A stretch of DNA of 64,000 bases from Antitrichia curtipendula (Eukaryota > Streptophyta > Bryopsida > Hypnales > Leucodontaceae). Below, one piece after another: positions 38,301-49,345 of this stretch. Both the position numbers and the translations under genes were made by a program. The first letter of the stretch is position 1. Every line of letters starts with the position of its first letter. Location of the stretch: contig OX579633.1 in assembly GCA_951230915.1 (NCBI GenBank), positions 3,596,001 to 3,660,000 on the forward strand. Direction: 5' to 3'. The notes beneath the pieces are model-generated. The model saw only the letters and a program-made list of their open reading frames with translations, was not told the origin of the DNA and did not search any database.

Positions 38301-39635
38301 GACATGAAAGACCTCAATTGCTCATAGTCAAGTCAAAATAATGCTAAAATATAGTCCTCTATAACTTTCTATTGTCAACTCCAAATTATAAACAAATTTT
38401 TTAAGGTGAAACTTAGCTTGACTAACCAATTTTTTTTAGCTTATTACATCTTGAAAAAAGTTGGTTTACAATGCTTAATTGAGGTTTGAAGTTTTAGTGT
38501 GAACACAATTACTACATTTTTTCTTTTAGCATTGCTTCAAATATTTGCCATAACCTTTGAGAATTGATGAAGAACAATAAATTTTACTACAAGGACCTCT
38601 TCAACCCTCCCATTCACAATATATTAATGAAGTTAGCCCTTCATATCACCAAACAAATATATCTTGATGGTTGATGGTGGTTGATGGTGCATGTGACACT
38701 ATAAAAAATCAAACTATTAAATGTTTGACGTTAGGCAGTTTGAATTTCATTATTTTGCCCATTTTCTAATAATTAGGCACTTGCAAGATAAATTTCTTTT
38801 TCCAACTCATAATTTCAAAAAAATTAAACTCTTGGTTTTTAATTTAATTAATGTTGATCGTGAAAGTTGGATATGGTATATTCTATCTTGTCTCTCGTGT
38901 TGTCACTACACTTTTATATTTAGAAATGAAATTTTATGCCTTCTAGATGCTATAAAATCTTGAATTTTATTTTCAAATTTAAAATTGGTATGGATTTTTG
39001 GAAAAATAATGAAGAAAATTCATAAAAATACAAAATATGCTAAAATAATTTCTTTTAAATCACCATATTTGTAAACTATAGGTATATTATTTTGCAAACC
39101 AATTATCCATTTTATCCATATTTTAAAATATAATTATAGACTATTAGGTTCAAAGTTTAAGATCAAATATACAAAAGTGCTCAAATATATTATATTTTTG
39201 AAACAATATTCCAAATATGTTTTTAATAATAACTAATACGACTTAAATATAATTTTTTGATGTCGTATCATAGACATTTACCCTTCATCAACATGAATAA
39301 ATTCTTTTTAGTATATTGGACTTTATAGAAGTCAAATCTTCTTTCAATGATAGGTATATTTGCTCAGTATTGTAGAAGATTCTTATAATATTTGTGAGGC
39401 TATTTGAAACTTGCAAGTTACTCTTTTAAACTAAATATGAGACTTCTTGAAGTTTTTTTGTAAACCCTAGGATTTCTTAGTGCCTCCTACACACTAAAAA
39501 AATCTTATTTTTTTGGTGACAAGCCCATAATGTGGTAGGTACATTTTGGACGTTAGCCATGTCCATATGGATGTTTAAAAAAATGCATCATAATGGTCAT
39601 GCTCCAAAACGTGAAAAGTCACAAAAATTATGTAT
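35318..39635. other. Promoter of the RUS gene, then gene-free AT-rich DNA
   Basis: The first several hundred bases upstream of 35317 have genic composition and presumably hold the RUS promoter; I could not assign a TATA box. GCTTCACAG-TTCCACT-like phrases near 35345-35365 and 35535-35555 are imperfect direct repeats. Beyond 36400 the DNA is strongly AT-rich. A TA dinucleotide run lies at about 37580-37596. No further gene is seen; the 116-residue minus frame at 35985-36335 has no supporting feature. Confidence 0.5.
36671..36915. repeat. 122-bp tandem duplication
   Basis: GCTCTTGATGTAAATTTGAA at 36671 recurs at 36793 (GCTCTTGATGTGAATTTGAA). The following hundred bases, including GAATTTAGGCCCAACTAACA, match closely. 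There are two copies. Confidence 0.85.
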
Positions 39636-39750
39636 AGTGGGACGCCCCACCACGAGGGCGTCCCGCTATGTGAGGGCCCTGCCACGAGGCCCGAGGGTGA
39701 GTGGCGGGGACCTCACACAACGGGATGCCCGAGTGGTGGGGGTCCCACTG
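39636..39750. repeat. GC-rich palindrome with 50-bp arms
   Basis: Arms 39636-39685 and 39701-39750 are inverted copies with roughly 85 percent identity, and a 15-base loop. The left arm also contains an internal perfect stem GGGACGCCC...GGGCGTCCC. Its GC content contrasts sharply with the AT-rich surroundings. Confidence 0.8.
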
Positions 39751-39770
39751 CGTTAAGCACAAGCTACCAG

Positions 39771-39843
39771 GTACTGATTACAGCTCCTGGCACCGGTTAT
39801 AGTGCCAGGCATTGTAACCAGTGCCAGGAGCTGTAATCAGCAC
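39771..39843. repeat. 31-bp hairpin, precursor-like
   Basis: Arm 39771-39801 (containing GATTACAGCTCCTGGCAC) pairs with 39813-39843 at 28 of 31 positions across an 11-base loop (39802-39812). The shape resembles a plant miRNA foldback or a very young foldback element. No expression evidence is available. Confidence 0.8.
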
Positions 39844-42800
39844 TGTAACGGAAGCATTATGCTCCAAAATCAAGTTGTTTTTCCTAAAGTAAAGGGCGCC
39901 TGAGTGCTTAACGGTTTGATTTCAAGAAGATTTTGGAGATCTCCCAAAACATAGTCTTCTAAGATCGTAAAAGGTTACCATGTGGCTAGTATATCAAACC
40001 ACATTAGAACTATTAGGGTGAGCAATGTCATGTAGAAATGTTTTTTATTTGTTGGGTTTGCGACATGGCATCTGACGTGACAGTGGAAAAAGTGATGTGA
40101 CATCCAACAAGGATGACTTAGATCATACCTAGTCAACTCACCTATACGGGGTTTGAAAAATTTTATTATGTCTAGATGTTCTTATTATGTCTAGATGTTT
40201 TCTAAGACATCAATTGAGACAACATTGTATTCATACACAATACATCATACACAATATGTTGTACGTTGTATTTGGCAATTATGTCACATGGCTTGGAAAG
40301 CCACTTATTGTGAGTATATAGAAATTAGAAGATAAGTTCTTTATGCAAGTGGGGTAGTAGAAGGTATGACAAACCATGTGGGATATTTAAAACGTAGGAT
40401 TTGTATTAAAAGTAGAATTCCAAAGTTGAGTATCAAGATGAATACAACAATGTCTCAATTGATGTCTGAAAAAAAGTATTTGGACGTCTCGGTTGACGTC
40501 TAAATTGACATTGCAAAAATGTTTGGACGTCTAACTTAATGTCCCTAAAACGTGTACATGTCTCAATTGATGTCTAAAAAAATAGAATAAAAATTATGAA
40601 ACACCGTATAGGTGTGCTGGCATGGCATGCCACATTAACATCGTTGGTTCCCATATCACTCTCATACCATGTCAAGTGCCACATTCTTTTTCTTTTTGAA
40701 AAATGTGCCAAGCGGTTGCCTTTCCTTCGTTTTTTCCACTTCTTGTCAACGTTTTACCTCAATTCTAGTAACTTGTACAAACTTACCTGCAGACAAATTG
40801 TAAGCCCTTGCTGACATATCACTTTTATGTTTTTTGGAATGTCTTCAAAATTGTGCCTACATTTTTTTGGATGTCTTATACAACAAAGTCGTCAGCTTTA
40901 GCATCAAGTTGTTTTTCCACTGACATCCACATGTATAAAAAACACAGATTTTTTCGAATGATAAATGCTTAATTTTTTTTATAAAACTTTAAGATGTAGT
41001 GATAGTATATATTGAAGGTAAGATGGAAAATCTCAATCTTTGCCAACATAAGTCCTTAAAGCATTGTTGTTAAGCTTTGTATTACATTATTAAAAAACAT
41101 CTTTGAGCTAATTGTGTTATATACTCTAGCCCTTTTAGGTAGTTATAGGGATAATAGGGAGGATTGATAGGTGTTGCACATTCATGGTCTTGGTCTTTTT
41201 GAATAGTCATGGGGTTTGAAAAAAGTTAATAGGCCTATTACACACTCATAGTTTGGATCTTCTTGAATAGTCATGGATATTGCTCATTTTTGTCCCTTGC
41301 AAACAAATAAGAGTTATTCACTAGTTTTGGTTTGAAATTTTTAAACAAGAAACAAACTACTTTGAAAGGTGACAAGAATGTGGTTTTGGGTGTCCATTTA
41401 GGATAATGAGTGAATCCACTTATTAAATTATGATATTGTTAAGAATAATCATTTTGTTTTATGAAAATGCCTTTCATTTTTAACATATTTTTGGATAATA
41501 TTTTGTTGCTATAAATGTCTTTTGTTTGGATATATTTTCACTAAATTAATTTGATATAGAAAAAGAGTAGTAGGGATATTTGTATCTGGCAAAGAGAATG
41601 GGATCTTTTGTTTTTTGATTGCCCATTGAAGGTAGTACTTTATACTTTCTCCCTTTGTGCAAATAAATTTAGTCTTACATGAAAAATAATTCTCATATAA
41701 GATAAATTTAACAATTCTCTTAAACTCACAAGGTTAAAATGTAGCCCCTACCTCCATATTATCATTGATATGGGTTTATTCATAGTTTGCAAATGAATTT
41801 GATACACTAATAGATTCCTAAGAACTTTACTTTTGAAAAACCATAACTAATTAGTCATGCTTCCAACCACTTGCATTTTGCTTCATAAATAATTGTCAAG
41901 ATATAGAAATTATTCATCATTTTTGTTTGCATCTTTATAATAATATAATATTTATTTGCACAATTTTAGGTGTCAATAGTACCTTATACCCTCATTGACC
42001 TAAGTTTTAACCCTTAAAGTCCCATTGTCCCTTGAAGGAACAAAATGGATTTTGGATAGGCTCCCATAGTCTCATTTTTTTATCATAATTTAAAAAACAA
42101 AAATTGAAGATAGGAAAACACAATATATATTTTTGGAAATATAATTTTCTTTAGAATTGGTGCATGGGAGCAAAACTTGTGCCATCCTAAGTCTAAAACA
42201 TGGTTTGTTAGGCAATATAAAAAAATTCTCAAAAAGTCAAAATAAAATCTTCAAAATTTTGTTTCTCATAGAAAGTATTTTTAATCAATATGGAAAGATT
42301 CAATTCATTCTATTTGGAGTAGTGATGAAAAATTATGGACAAACTCGTTTTTTGGTCAATCTAAGCATTTCCTTGAAAAAATAACTTATGGGATCCATTT
42401 TTTAACACAATTTTCACAATTTAAAATAAAAAAACTCAACAAGGTTTAATTTGCTTGTTAGAATAGTCTCAGCATTGGAATTATTGTGTTTTAATTCCAT
42501 ATAAAACTTATTAACAATTTATTCTTTCCTTTGATCCTAGACTTGCTTCCATTTAACAATTTTTTAAAAGAATGAAAATTAAGTGAGTTTTCTTAGAATA
42601 TTTTTCCCAGACTTTCAACTCAATTTTTAAACATGATTTTTTTAATTAAATATTAGTAGAGCAAAAATTAAACACCTCTAGGATTTTGCAACTAGAATTG
42701 ACCTACATTTTTTGTATTTGTGGATTTAAGACATGAAGATGAGTGTATTCAAAGATTAGTATTCCTATAATGTTTTGGACATGTATTCCAAGAACATCAT

Positions 42801-43710
42801 TATTTTTTTGGAGAATTATTTTGAATCATAATCAAGATTTTTGTGCTTGCCCAAGTGGTCCATTATATGTATTTTGACATATAAATGATCATCTATTGTA
42901 TTTAAAGATCTTGCATAGTACCTCAGACAACGTATCCCACGTGGAAAAAGTGACTACTTCATGTGGGTTTTTTTTATTGAGTTTGTGTAAATGAATTTAT
43001 TAAAGAGTCAATTCTGTGATTCTTATTTATGCTTGTCAGATGTGTAGTTATTCACTAGCTAGAGGTGGAGTAGACATAGACCATAAATAAACGCCAACAA
43101 CTTATGTGGACTATTTTTCTCACATGTCTTTGAATTTTGAGACTTACTCAATGTCTGGACATCAATGTTGAAGGTCTTTATTGAATTGAATATTCATAAC
43201 CTTCACTGAGTAGATAAGAATAGGATAGTTGAGATTTTATACATTGTCAAGTTGGTTTTAACAATAGGTTTGTCTATAATATGGTGTCCTTGACAAGACA
43301 TCCATGTGCCTCAAAGAGGGACCCAAATGAACCACCTCCCCTGCTCGTCCAAAGGTGCGTGTGAAAAAAAGACCCCCTATTTTGTGCTTGATTAATTTAT
43401 CTTCTACACCTCTCCTAGCTAATTTGGAGTCTCAAATTGAAAATATGAATTTAAAATTTGCAAATTTTATCATGTGTGGCAAATAAAAAATTTCAGCTTT
43501 TTTCCTTAGGGACAAGCGAGAGGGTCGGTTCATCTTGACCCCAAAGAAGAATGTTATTGGGTAATCTCTCTATCCCACTAAAACCTCGACTAAAACCCTC
43601 CAAATCAAGCACACTTTGAATTGATTTCGACCATTGAGTAAGCATTGGCCGTATTAAATGATCTTGTAGGAGTAAGTGGCAAACAACCAAGGAGCATTCC
43701 TCTCCTAGAA
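39844..43710. other. Gene-free repeat-rich stretch
   Basis: GTCTCAATTGATGTCT occurs at 40452-40467 and 40560-40575 and inverted at 40205-40220, with related GGACGTCT words between, suggesting a decayed element about 40.1-40.6 kb. An end of the TTAA family in reverse orientation (TTAA-CCCTTAAAGTCCC) starts at 42007, followed by an inverted relative of the 22.6-23.0 kb repeat. No gene is recognised. Confidence 0.45.
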
Positions 43711-44159
43711 AGCTCAACCTTGCTCCTATGAGGCACTTTGTACTTGATGCTTCCTCGAATAATCGTGTTGACAATGGATTCAGTGACTACTTGGGCACTA
43801 TGTAGATTTGTTCATGAAAGGGGTCACGTTTCATTGTTGCAGTATTTAGGTCGGGAGCATATATTGCAACAATCCTACTATTGCCACCAACCTTTAAATC
43901 ATCAGAAATGGCAAGTTGGTAGCATTTACAAACGGTGCTCAAATATGATACTTTTCGCATAGATTTTGGATGCCTGAGCGACGATGTCTAAGTTGGAGAT
44001 TTTGCATAGATCTAGGGGATGGTTTACTAGTTCTTGAATATATGTATCACTGGCACAAAGACTAAAAATATAGTTAATCCATCATAGGGAAGGTTTTTGG
44101 AGATTTTTAGTGGGACAGAGGAAGTAACTTCTAATCTTTATCTCAAGCATGTTGTAATG
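43711..44159 (+). pseudogene. Possible decayed coding sequence, unidentified
   Basis: One plus-strand frame reads protein-like from about 43729 (MRHFVLDASSNNRVDNGFSD) to about 44156 (EEVTSNLYLKHVVM) but is broken by at least seven stops, most of them TAG or TGA. I do not recognise the family. Because the frame persists across the stops without shifting, I favour an old gene or element fragment over chance, but only weakly. Confidence 0.3.
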
Positions 44160-44212
44160 TAAAAAATTTGTCCAATGTGTGCAATGTTTTCCTTCTTTTC
44201 CAACTTGGTATA

Positions 44213-44614
44213 AGGTAATATGCTCTTAAAGCAACCATTTATGGATTGTCCGCCTTCTTCACAGGCTTCCTTGGATAGAAATATTTTTAGATTATTTTTC
44301 AAAGAAAGAAAAACAGACGTGGAACCTAATATATGTGGTTTTGTATTTTTCCAAGCATTTTTGAATTATTTATAAATTTTCAAAGATTTGGGGCATAGGC
44401 ACCTATTTGTGAACTTAGGTCTTCCCAAATTCGTCCACTTGTAAAGAGATGTGCAGAAATCAAAGACAATGATTGGCTCTTGCAATAGAAAAATATTTTT
44501 TCCTCAATGCATTCAATTGCTAAATTGGTCCATTTAAGGATCATCCCATCTCCATTTTCCAACTAAAAATAGGAGAGATTTGAAGAAGATGGGTGCTTTT
44601 AGAGCATACTACCT
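44213..44614. mobile_element. TA-flanked MITE, AGGTAGTATGCTC family, copy 1
   Basis: The left end AGGTAATATGCTCTTAAAGC follows TA (44211-44212). The right end GCTTTTAGAGCATACTACCT is followed by TA. The interior (GGTCTTCC, AGAAATCAAAGACAATGATT) matches the copies at 48776 and 61174. The right junction is occupied by a TTAA-family insertion. It is non-coding. Confidence 0.82.
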
Positions 44615-44862
44615 TAACCCCTAAGAGTCCAGCCAATGTTCACATAAATCCAAATCCTTTTATATTCATTCCAATTAAGCTATCACCTAAGAAAAGATCC
44701 ACACTAATTGACCGTACCGATTGGTAGTAGAGACATATCCGGAGATACAAGGAAAGGGACGCATTCTTTGACTGTACCATTGAAAAGATTACAAGAGTCA
44801 AACAAGGACATCTTCAAAAATGGAGAGGCCATTTTTTGGCCCCTAGGACACTTAGGGGTTAA
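44614..44862. mobile_element. Short TTAA-flanked element, 241 bp
   Basis: TTAA (44614-44617) then CCCCTAAGAGTCC; the right side GGACACTTAGGGG then TTAA (44859-44862). The ends are inverted copies at 12 of 13 positions. The insertion interrupts ACTACC-TTAA-GGTA, which is intact at 49182-49193, so the empty site is visible within this window. Confidence 0.85.
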
Positions 44863-45839
44863 GGTAGGACCACCCGTTCCCGACTAGAGTTCCATATCCA
44901 CTTTGTAGGATGTAGTTATTTCCATTCAAAGCTAGAACAAATTTCCAACCAAAGCTTGAAATACATTTTTTTGTCCTTTTCAAGGTTGGAACTAATAAGG
45001 TCATAATACATGTCCCAAACTAGTGAGCAAGAAAGTAGGAAGTAGTGAGTGGAAAAGTAGTTTTTAAATAATTGAAATTGAAAGACTTTAGATATTGGAC
45101 ACGGGTTTAGACCAACTTCTAGCTTCCCTAATTCATAGTAATTTTAGTTCAAGCGATAAAATTACCAAATTTTTGGCAATCCTCATCATTTCTATCTCTA
45201 CACCTCTAGAAACATTTGTTTTGCCTTGCACCTCTAGAAACATTTGTTTTGCCTTGGACTACTCCAGAACATCTCCACAATTGCTTATTTGATTGATTAT
45301 GGGTGGCTCCATTGTAGTATAAGTTTTGTATACTTAAGGCCCATCACCCATCTTCACTCACAAATTTATTTGAAGAACACAAATCCCTTTAATCTACTTT
45401 TGATTGCAAAATTGTATAGCACACTTACACTTGCAAACACTTGTTATTGAAAAGTCCCACTTCAAAAAGATGTGTTCTAGAGTTACCAAATGGTAATTGT
45501 GCAATAATGTCCATCAGAATACATTGGAAGGGGCCTCACCATTTTAGGTATCTGTACCATTTTAGTACACAGTGCAAAATCCTACAATTAGATTTGCCAA
45601 AGAAAGAATTCCTAAATTTTATTGCACTGTGTGGCAGTTTTGAGTGGAATTTGATGAAAAAAAGGCTTCACATCTTTAGGTGTTGAGTTCATGATTAAAG
45701 ACTTCAGAAAATTACATTTTCCATATCACAAAGGTGCTTCAAGAAGATAAGAGCAACAAAAATATCCTCCCCTGGATGCTAGGGAAGATTCCAATAAATG
45801 TCATGCTGATAACTTGCTTAAGAAGATTCTTGAACTTGT
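44863..45839. other. No gene
   Basis: Nothing is recognised. Several short plus frames overlap in different registers without a shared signal. CACCTCTAGAAACATTTGTT is directly repeated at about 45201-45252. Confidence 0.5.
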
Positions 45840-48190
45840 TGAAAACGGAAAGGTACCTTGGTTACAATAGTGTATGCAAGAATGACGTGTGTTAATAGTA
45901 TTGTTCTCATAATCGCTTCTCTGGAGGCCACAGCCTGCCATATTTGGTGCATGATCCACCAAGCAATCAAATTTGGACAAGTGATTTTTGGGCCACAGCT
46001 TGAGTTTCTTCTCGAAAGCAAGCCCTCAATGGAACAGTAATTTCCACGCACACCAACCTATTTCATTGGCACACGCTAGGCACACGCTAGGAAATAAAAC
46101 TGCCTCGAATTTCCCCAAATTCATGTTGCTTCTACTACATATAGATGGTCAGCACAGCTACAAAAGTAGCTCGACACACATCTCGATTAGCACCTATAGT
46201 GCCGGTGCCACTAGCCTCAGTCACAATACAACCCACGCAATAGGATAATGATTGCCGTAATTGAATGCAGACCATTGAAGCTCTCATGACCTAGATTCCA
46301 ACTTGCTCAATCATATCCAGAAGCAGATGATGTTTCCGGGATGATTCAAACCACTACCTGAGAAGACCCAACTAGAGTAAAGTGGCTGGTTTCGATTGCT
46401 CAACAGACAAGTAACAAGAGAGATGCCTGCATGAATGAGCAACGAATCACAAACGACCACCGAAGCTACCTTTTCATCATGCACCGCACCTCACCTCTGA
46501 TCTGAAATATTATAATCAAACAGTCCAAACAAGGAATTTGTTTACTGAAATATGAACCCTAAATCGGTTTGCCAATTAGTGTGATTTCAGAGAACATATT
46601 TGCAAATTAGAAGTCGACCAAGCAGGAGATTAACAATCGCCACCATATTATGCTTCCCGGGTATCCTGCAGCCTATGAAGAAACAAACTACAGAGGTTCA
46701 AAAATGCATATTCCAGACTTATTTACCTTTTAGAAACTTTGCTGATAAAGTCCCTGTCAGACTCAATCTTAGGAAAGCTCGCCTTGTTTCACTCGAATGC
46801 TCAAATCCCTTTCGAGTGAGTTTGAGCATTCGAGTGAAAGAAAGACCTTTCCAATGATCTATCACGACCTTCAATTCACGCACTTTCTTGAAGTTGATGA
46901 CGTGCCGGGGGCAAAGCCGCGAAGGTTGTGTACCAATTAGGTCTTGCCAAGATTTAGGGGTAAAGGCCAGTAGCATAACTTTTGCAAGAACCCACAGATA
47001 GCATATCTTGCGTAGTCAAGCCTTTGCCCCTAAACATTGACAAGACCGCATTGGCACCACAAAGACAGCGCAATTTGCAACAGTTCACTCTAATTGCAAC
47101 ACTCCGCTCTAAATAGCTCTCCACAGCTGATAAGTGATGAAGTTACAACCTGCAAAAGACTAAAAATTTAATTTCTGTTGTAAAGAGGGACAACAACGTG
47201 TTGTGACACAAACGTTAAGATGATGAAGCGATAAGCAATGGTACCAAACCTAATTGTGTTATACAACCAACCCTCTCTAATGACACTCTCTATAATTGCA
47301 TACTCCATGAGGCGGAGCCTCAACAGAACATAGCATCACATTCAGTCTCTGGTAAACGCGTACCCACTTTCTCTCGCAATGATCAATAACCTGGCCAGCT
47401 TCAACTCGTCGAAACAACAGCCAATCAAGAAACAAATCTGGCTCAAACATTGACACGCAACATCACAGAAAGAGCGCAAAACCCTCAACTTTAAAACAAC
47501 CAACAAATGACCACATGTTCACAGCAGAAATAACGAAATGATCCATCGCGAGAAGTCCATCGCATTAAGAAGCCCCAAAGCTTCAGCCTTTCCAAGTCCG
47601 ACGCAACATTTGACACAATAAAATCGATTAAAATAAAATAAAAAATCGCACAAACGAATCACCAAGGCCCCTCCACAGCATCACCACGCGATGGGCTCAC
47701 CGGAGCCCAGACTCAGTTACGCCACCCCAGAAGCTCACACGAAGCTCATACAAAGCTACTTCCGCATACACAGAACAAGATCCTTTCCCCCACCCATCCA
47801 AAGCCGATCCAACACCACATCAAAACAGACCCAAAATTCGAAATCAAACCCCTTCCAACGCGACCTCGCTATGTACAACAACCCTAACCTAATTCCCACA
47901 ACATCCCCATACCTTCACAAAACAACACCCAAACCCAACACAGCAAAGGAAACACTCCACCTGAACGCGAACGAGAAAACCTCAAGCAAACGGCAAACAA
48001 ACCACACATAACCGACATACACGTAAGAACTGCACTTCAACATGAAAATCGGAACTGAAAGTACGGAAAGAATGAGGAGCCGCCACCGCCAATGAACCCC
48101 CCGAATAAATGTCGGAAGCAACCCCCCACCCTACCCTCCACCCCCAGTTGCAGCGAACCCTAGTTGGCGAGTGCCGTGCGAGCGTGGAGC
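45840..48190 (-). other. Possible minus-strand transcribed locus, identity unknown
   Basis: The 46-48.2 kb stretch is less AT-rich than its neighbours. On the minus strand it has the look of a plant leader plus T/G-rich first intron, including a telobox-like CTAGGGTT at about 48158-48165. Near 45857-46050 a minus frame ends at a good donor (ACCAAG then GTACCT). I could not join exons into a recognisable protein. It could be a non-coding RNA or a gene with coding exons I failed to see. Confidence 0.25.
46941..47046. repeat. Imperfect 27-bp inverted repeat
   Basis: GTCTTGCCAAGATTTAGGGG plus TAAAGGC (46941-46967) is mirrored by GCCTTTGCCCCTAAACATTG plus ACAAGAC (47020-47046), with 24 of 27 pairs and a 52-base loop. 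It contains a TTTAGGGG core like the TTAA-family ends, but no TTAA is adjacent. Confidence 0.65.
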
Positions 48191-48249
48191 ACATGAGAGG
48201 AAACGAAGGCCAAGACTGAAAAGTAAATTGGAGCAAGGGTGAAGCAAGG

Positions 48250-48700
48250 CTGGTTATAAATACTGTACTAGGAAGCGCGGTCATGAGGGAGACTTCAATG
48301 GTCTGATGATGCAAGAAGAGAATCTGGTGGTCCGGTGGGAAAGAGCACAAGGCAAGGCAAGGCAAGGCAAACTGGCAAAGGGTGCCCGAGGACGGACGGG
48401 GAAAATTGGGAGTTGGGGACGACGACTGGTCGTCTCCGCCAACCGGCCGCCCGGCCCGGCCCGGCCGGACCTGGCCGGCCTGCCTGCCTGCCCACGACCC
48501 GCTCCCCGGTCTCCTCCCCACTTCGCCGTGAACAGCGTGTGGCTCACATCACGCCTCCGAGTCCTAAAAGTTTTGCATTCATCCACCCATGTGTGCCCAT
48601 GTGTGCCCATTTGTGCCCATTTGTGCCGTTTGTGCCTTTCAAGAGATCCCATTTTACCCATCCACACCAAAGACATTCATTTTGCTTTTCTTATTTGAGA
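48250..48700. other. GC-rich low-complexity tract with TATA-like box
   Basis: TATAAATA at 48255-48262 can be read as a promoter on the plus strand (or TATTTATA on the minus). Downstream are AAGGC repeats (about 48352-48370), GGCC/GCCT repeats (48440-48492) and a roughly 10-bp TGTGCCCAT array (48592-48640). Long overlapping frames exist on both strands because the tract lacks stops; I do not accept any as a gene. Confidence 0.4.
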
Positions 48701-48775
48701 CCTTGTGCCCTACGAAGATTGGGGAATATTTGGAGGGAGTCATGTGCATGGGCTGAAACGGTTTGACGAGAGCTA

Positions 48776-49186
48776 AGGTAGTACGCTCCAAAAGCAACCG
48801 TTTAAGGGCTGGTCCGCCTTTTTCATAGGTTTCCGTGGACAAAAATATTTTTGGATCATTTTTCAGTGAAAGAAAAATAGATGTGGAACCTAACATGAGT
48901 GGTTTTGTATTTTTCTAAGCTTTTTTGAATTACTTATAAATTTTCAAAGCTTTGAAAGAGAGGCACCTAGTTGTGACTATAGGTCTTCCAAAATCCATCC
49001 ACTTGCAACTTGTAAAAAGATGTGTAGAAATCAAAGACAATGATTGGCTCTTGCAATAGAAAAATAACTTTTCCTTCCTTCATTCAATTGCTAAAGTGGT
49101 TCATTTGAAGATCACCTCATTTCCATTTTCCAACTAAAAATTAGGGTTGATTTGAAGGAGTAGGTTGCTTTTAGACCATACTACCT
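48776..49186. mobile_element. TA-flanked MITE, AGGTAGTATGCTC family, copy 2
   Basis: The left end AGGTAGTACGCTCCAAAAGC follows TA (48774-48775). The right end TGCTTTTAGACCATACTACC plus T precedes TA (49187-49188). It appears inserted into the 55-bp tandem array: GGTTTGACGAGAGC just upstream corresponds to ATTTGACAAGAGC in the array downstream. Confidence 0.85.
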
Positions 49187-49187
49187 T

Positions 49188-49345
49188 AAGGTAAACCAAC
49201 CCATCACGTGTTAAAGGTCCATGTAATGATTTGACAAGAGCTAAAGTAAACCAATTCATCACGTGCAAAAGGCCCATGCAATGATTTGACAAGAGCTAAA
49301 GTAAACCAATCCATCATATGCAAAAGGTCCATCCCAGGACACCTA
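49188..49345. repeat. 55-bp tandem repeat, nearly three units
   Basis: AGGTAAACCAACCCATCACG begins unit 1 at 49189. Related starts follow at exactly 55-bp steps (AAGTAAACCAATTCATCACG, AAGTAAACCAATCCATCATA). Each unit ends ATTTGACAAGAGCTA. The unit begins like the AGGTAAACC MITE end. Confidence 0.88.

Noticed and set aside
46941..47046. miRNA precursor
   Set aside because: The arms pair at 24 of 27 positions but the loop is 52 bases and the core resembles transposon ends; without small-RNA data I list it only as an inverted repeat.
48281..48766. Several overlapping 130-180 residue open frames on both strands
   Set aside because: They arise from a GC-rich, repeat-filled tract without stops; composition is Arg/Pro/Gly-biased and no frame has family motifs or consistent codon use.
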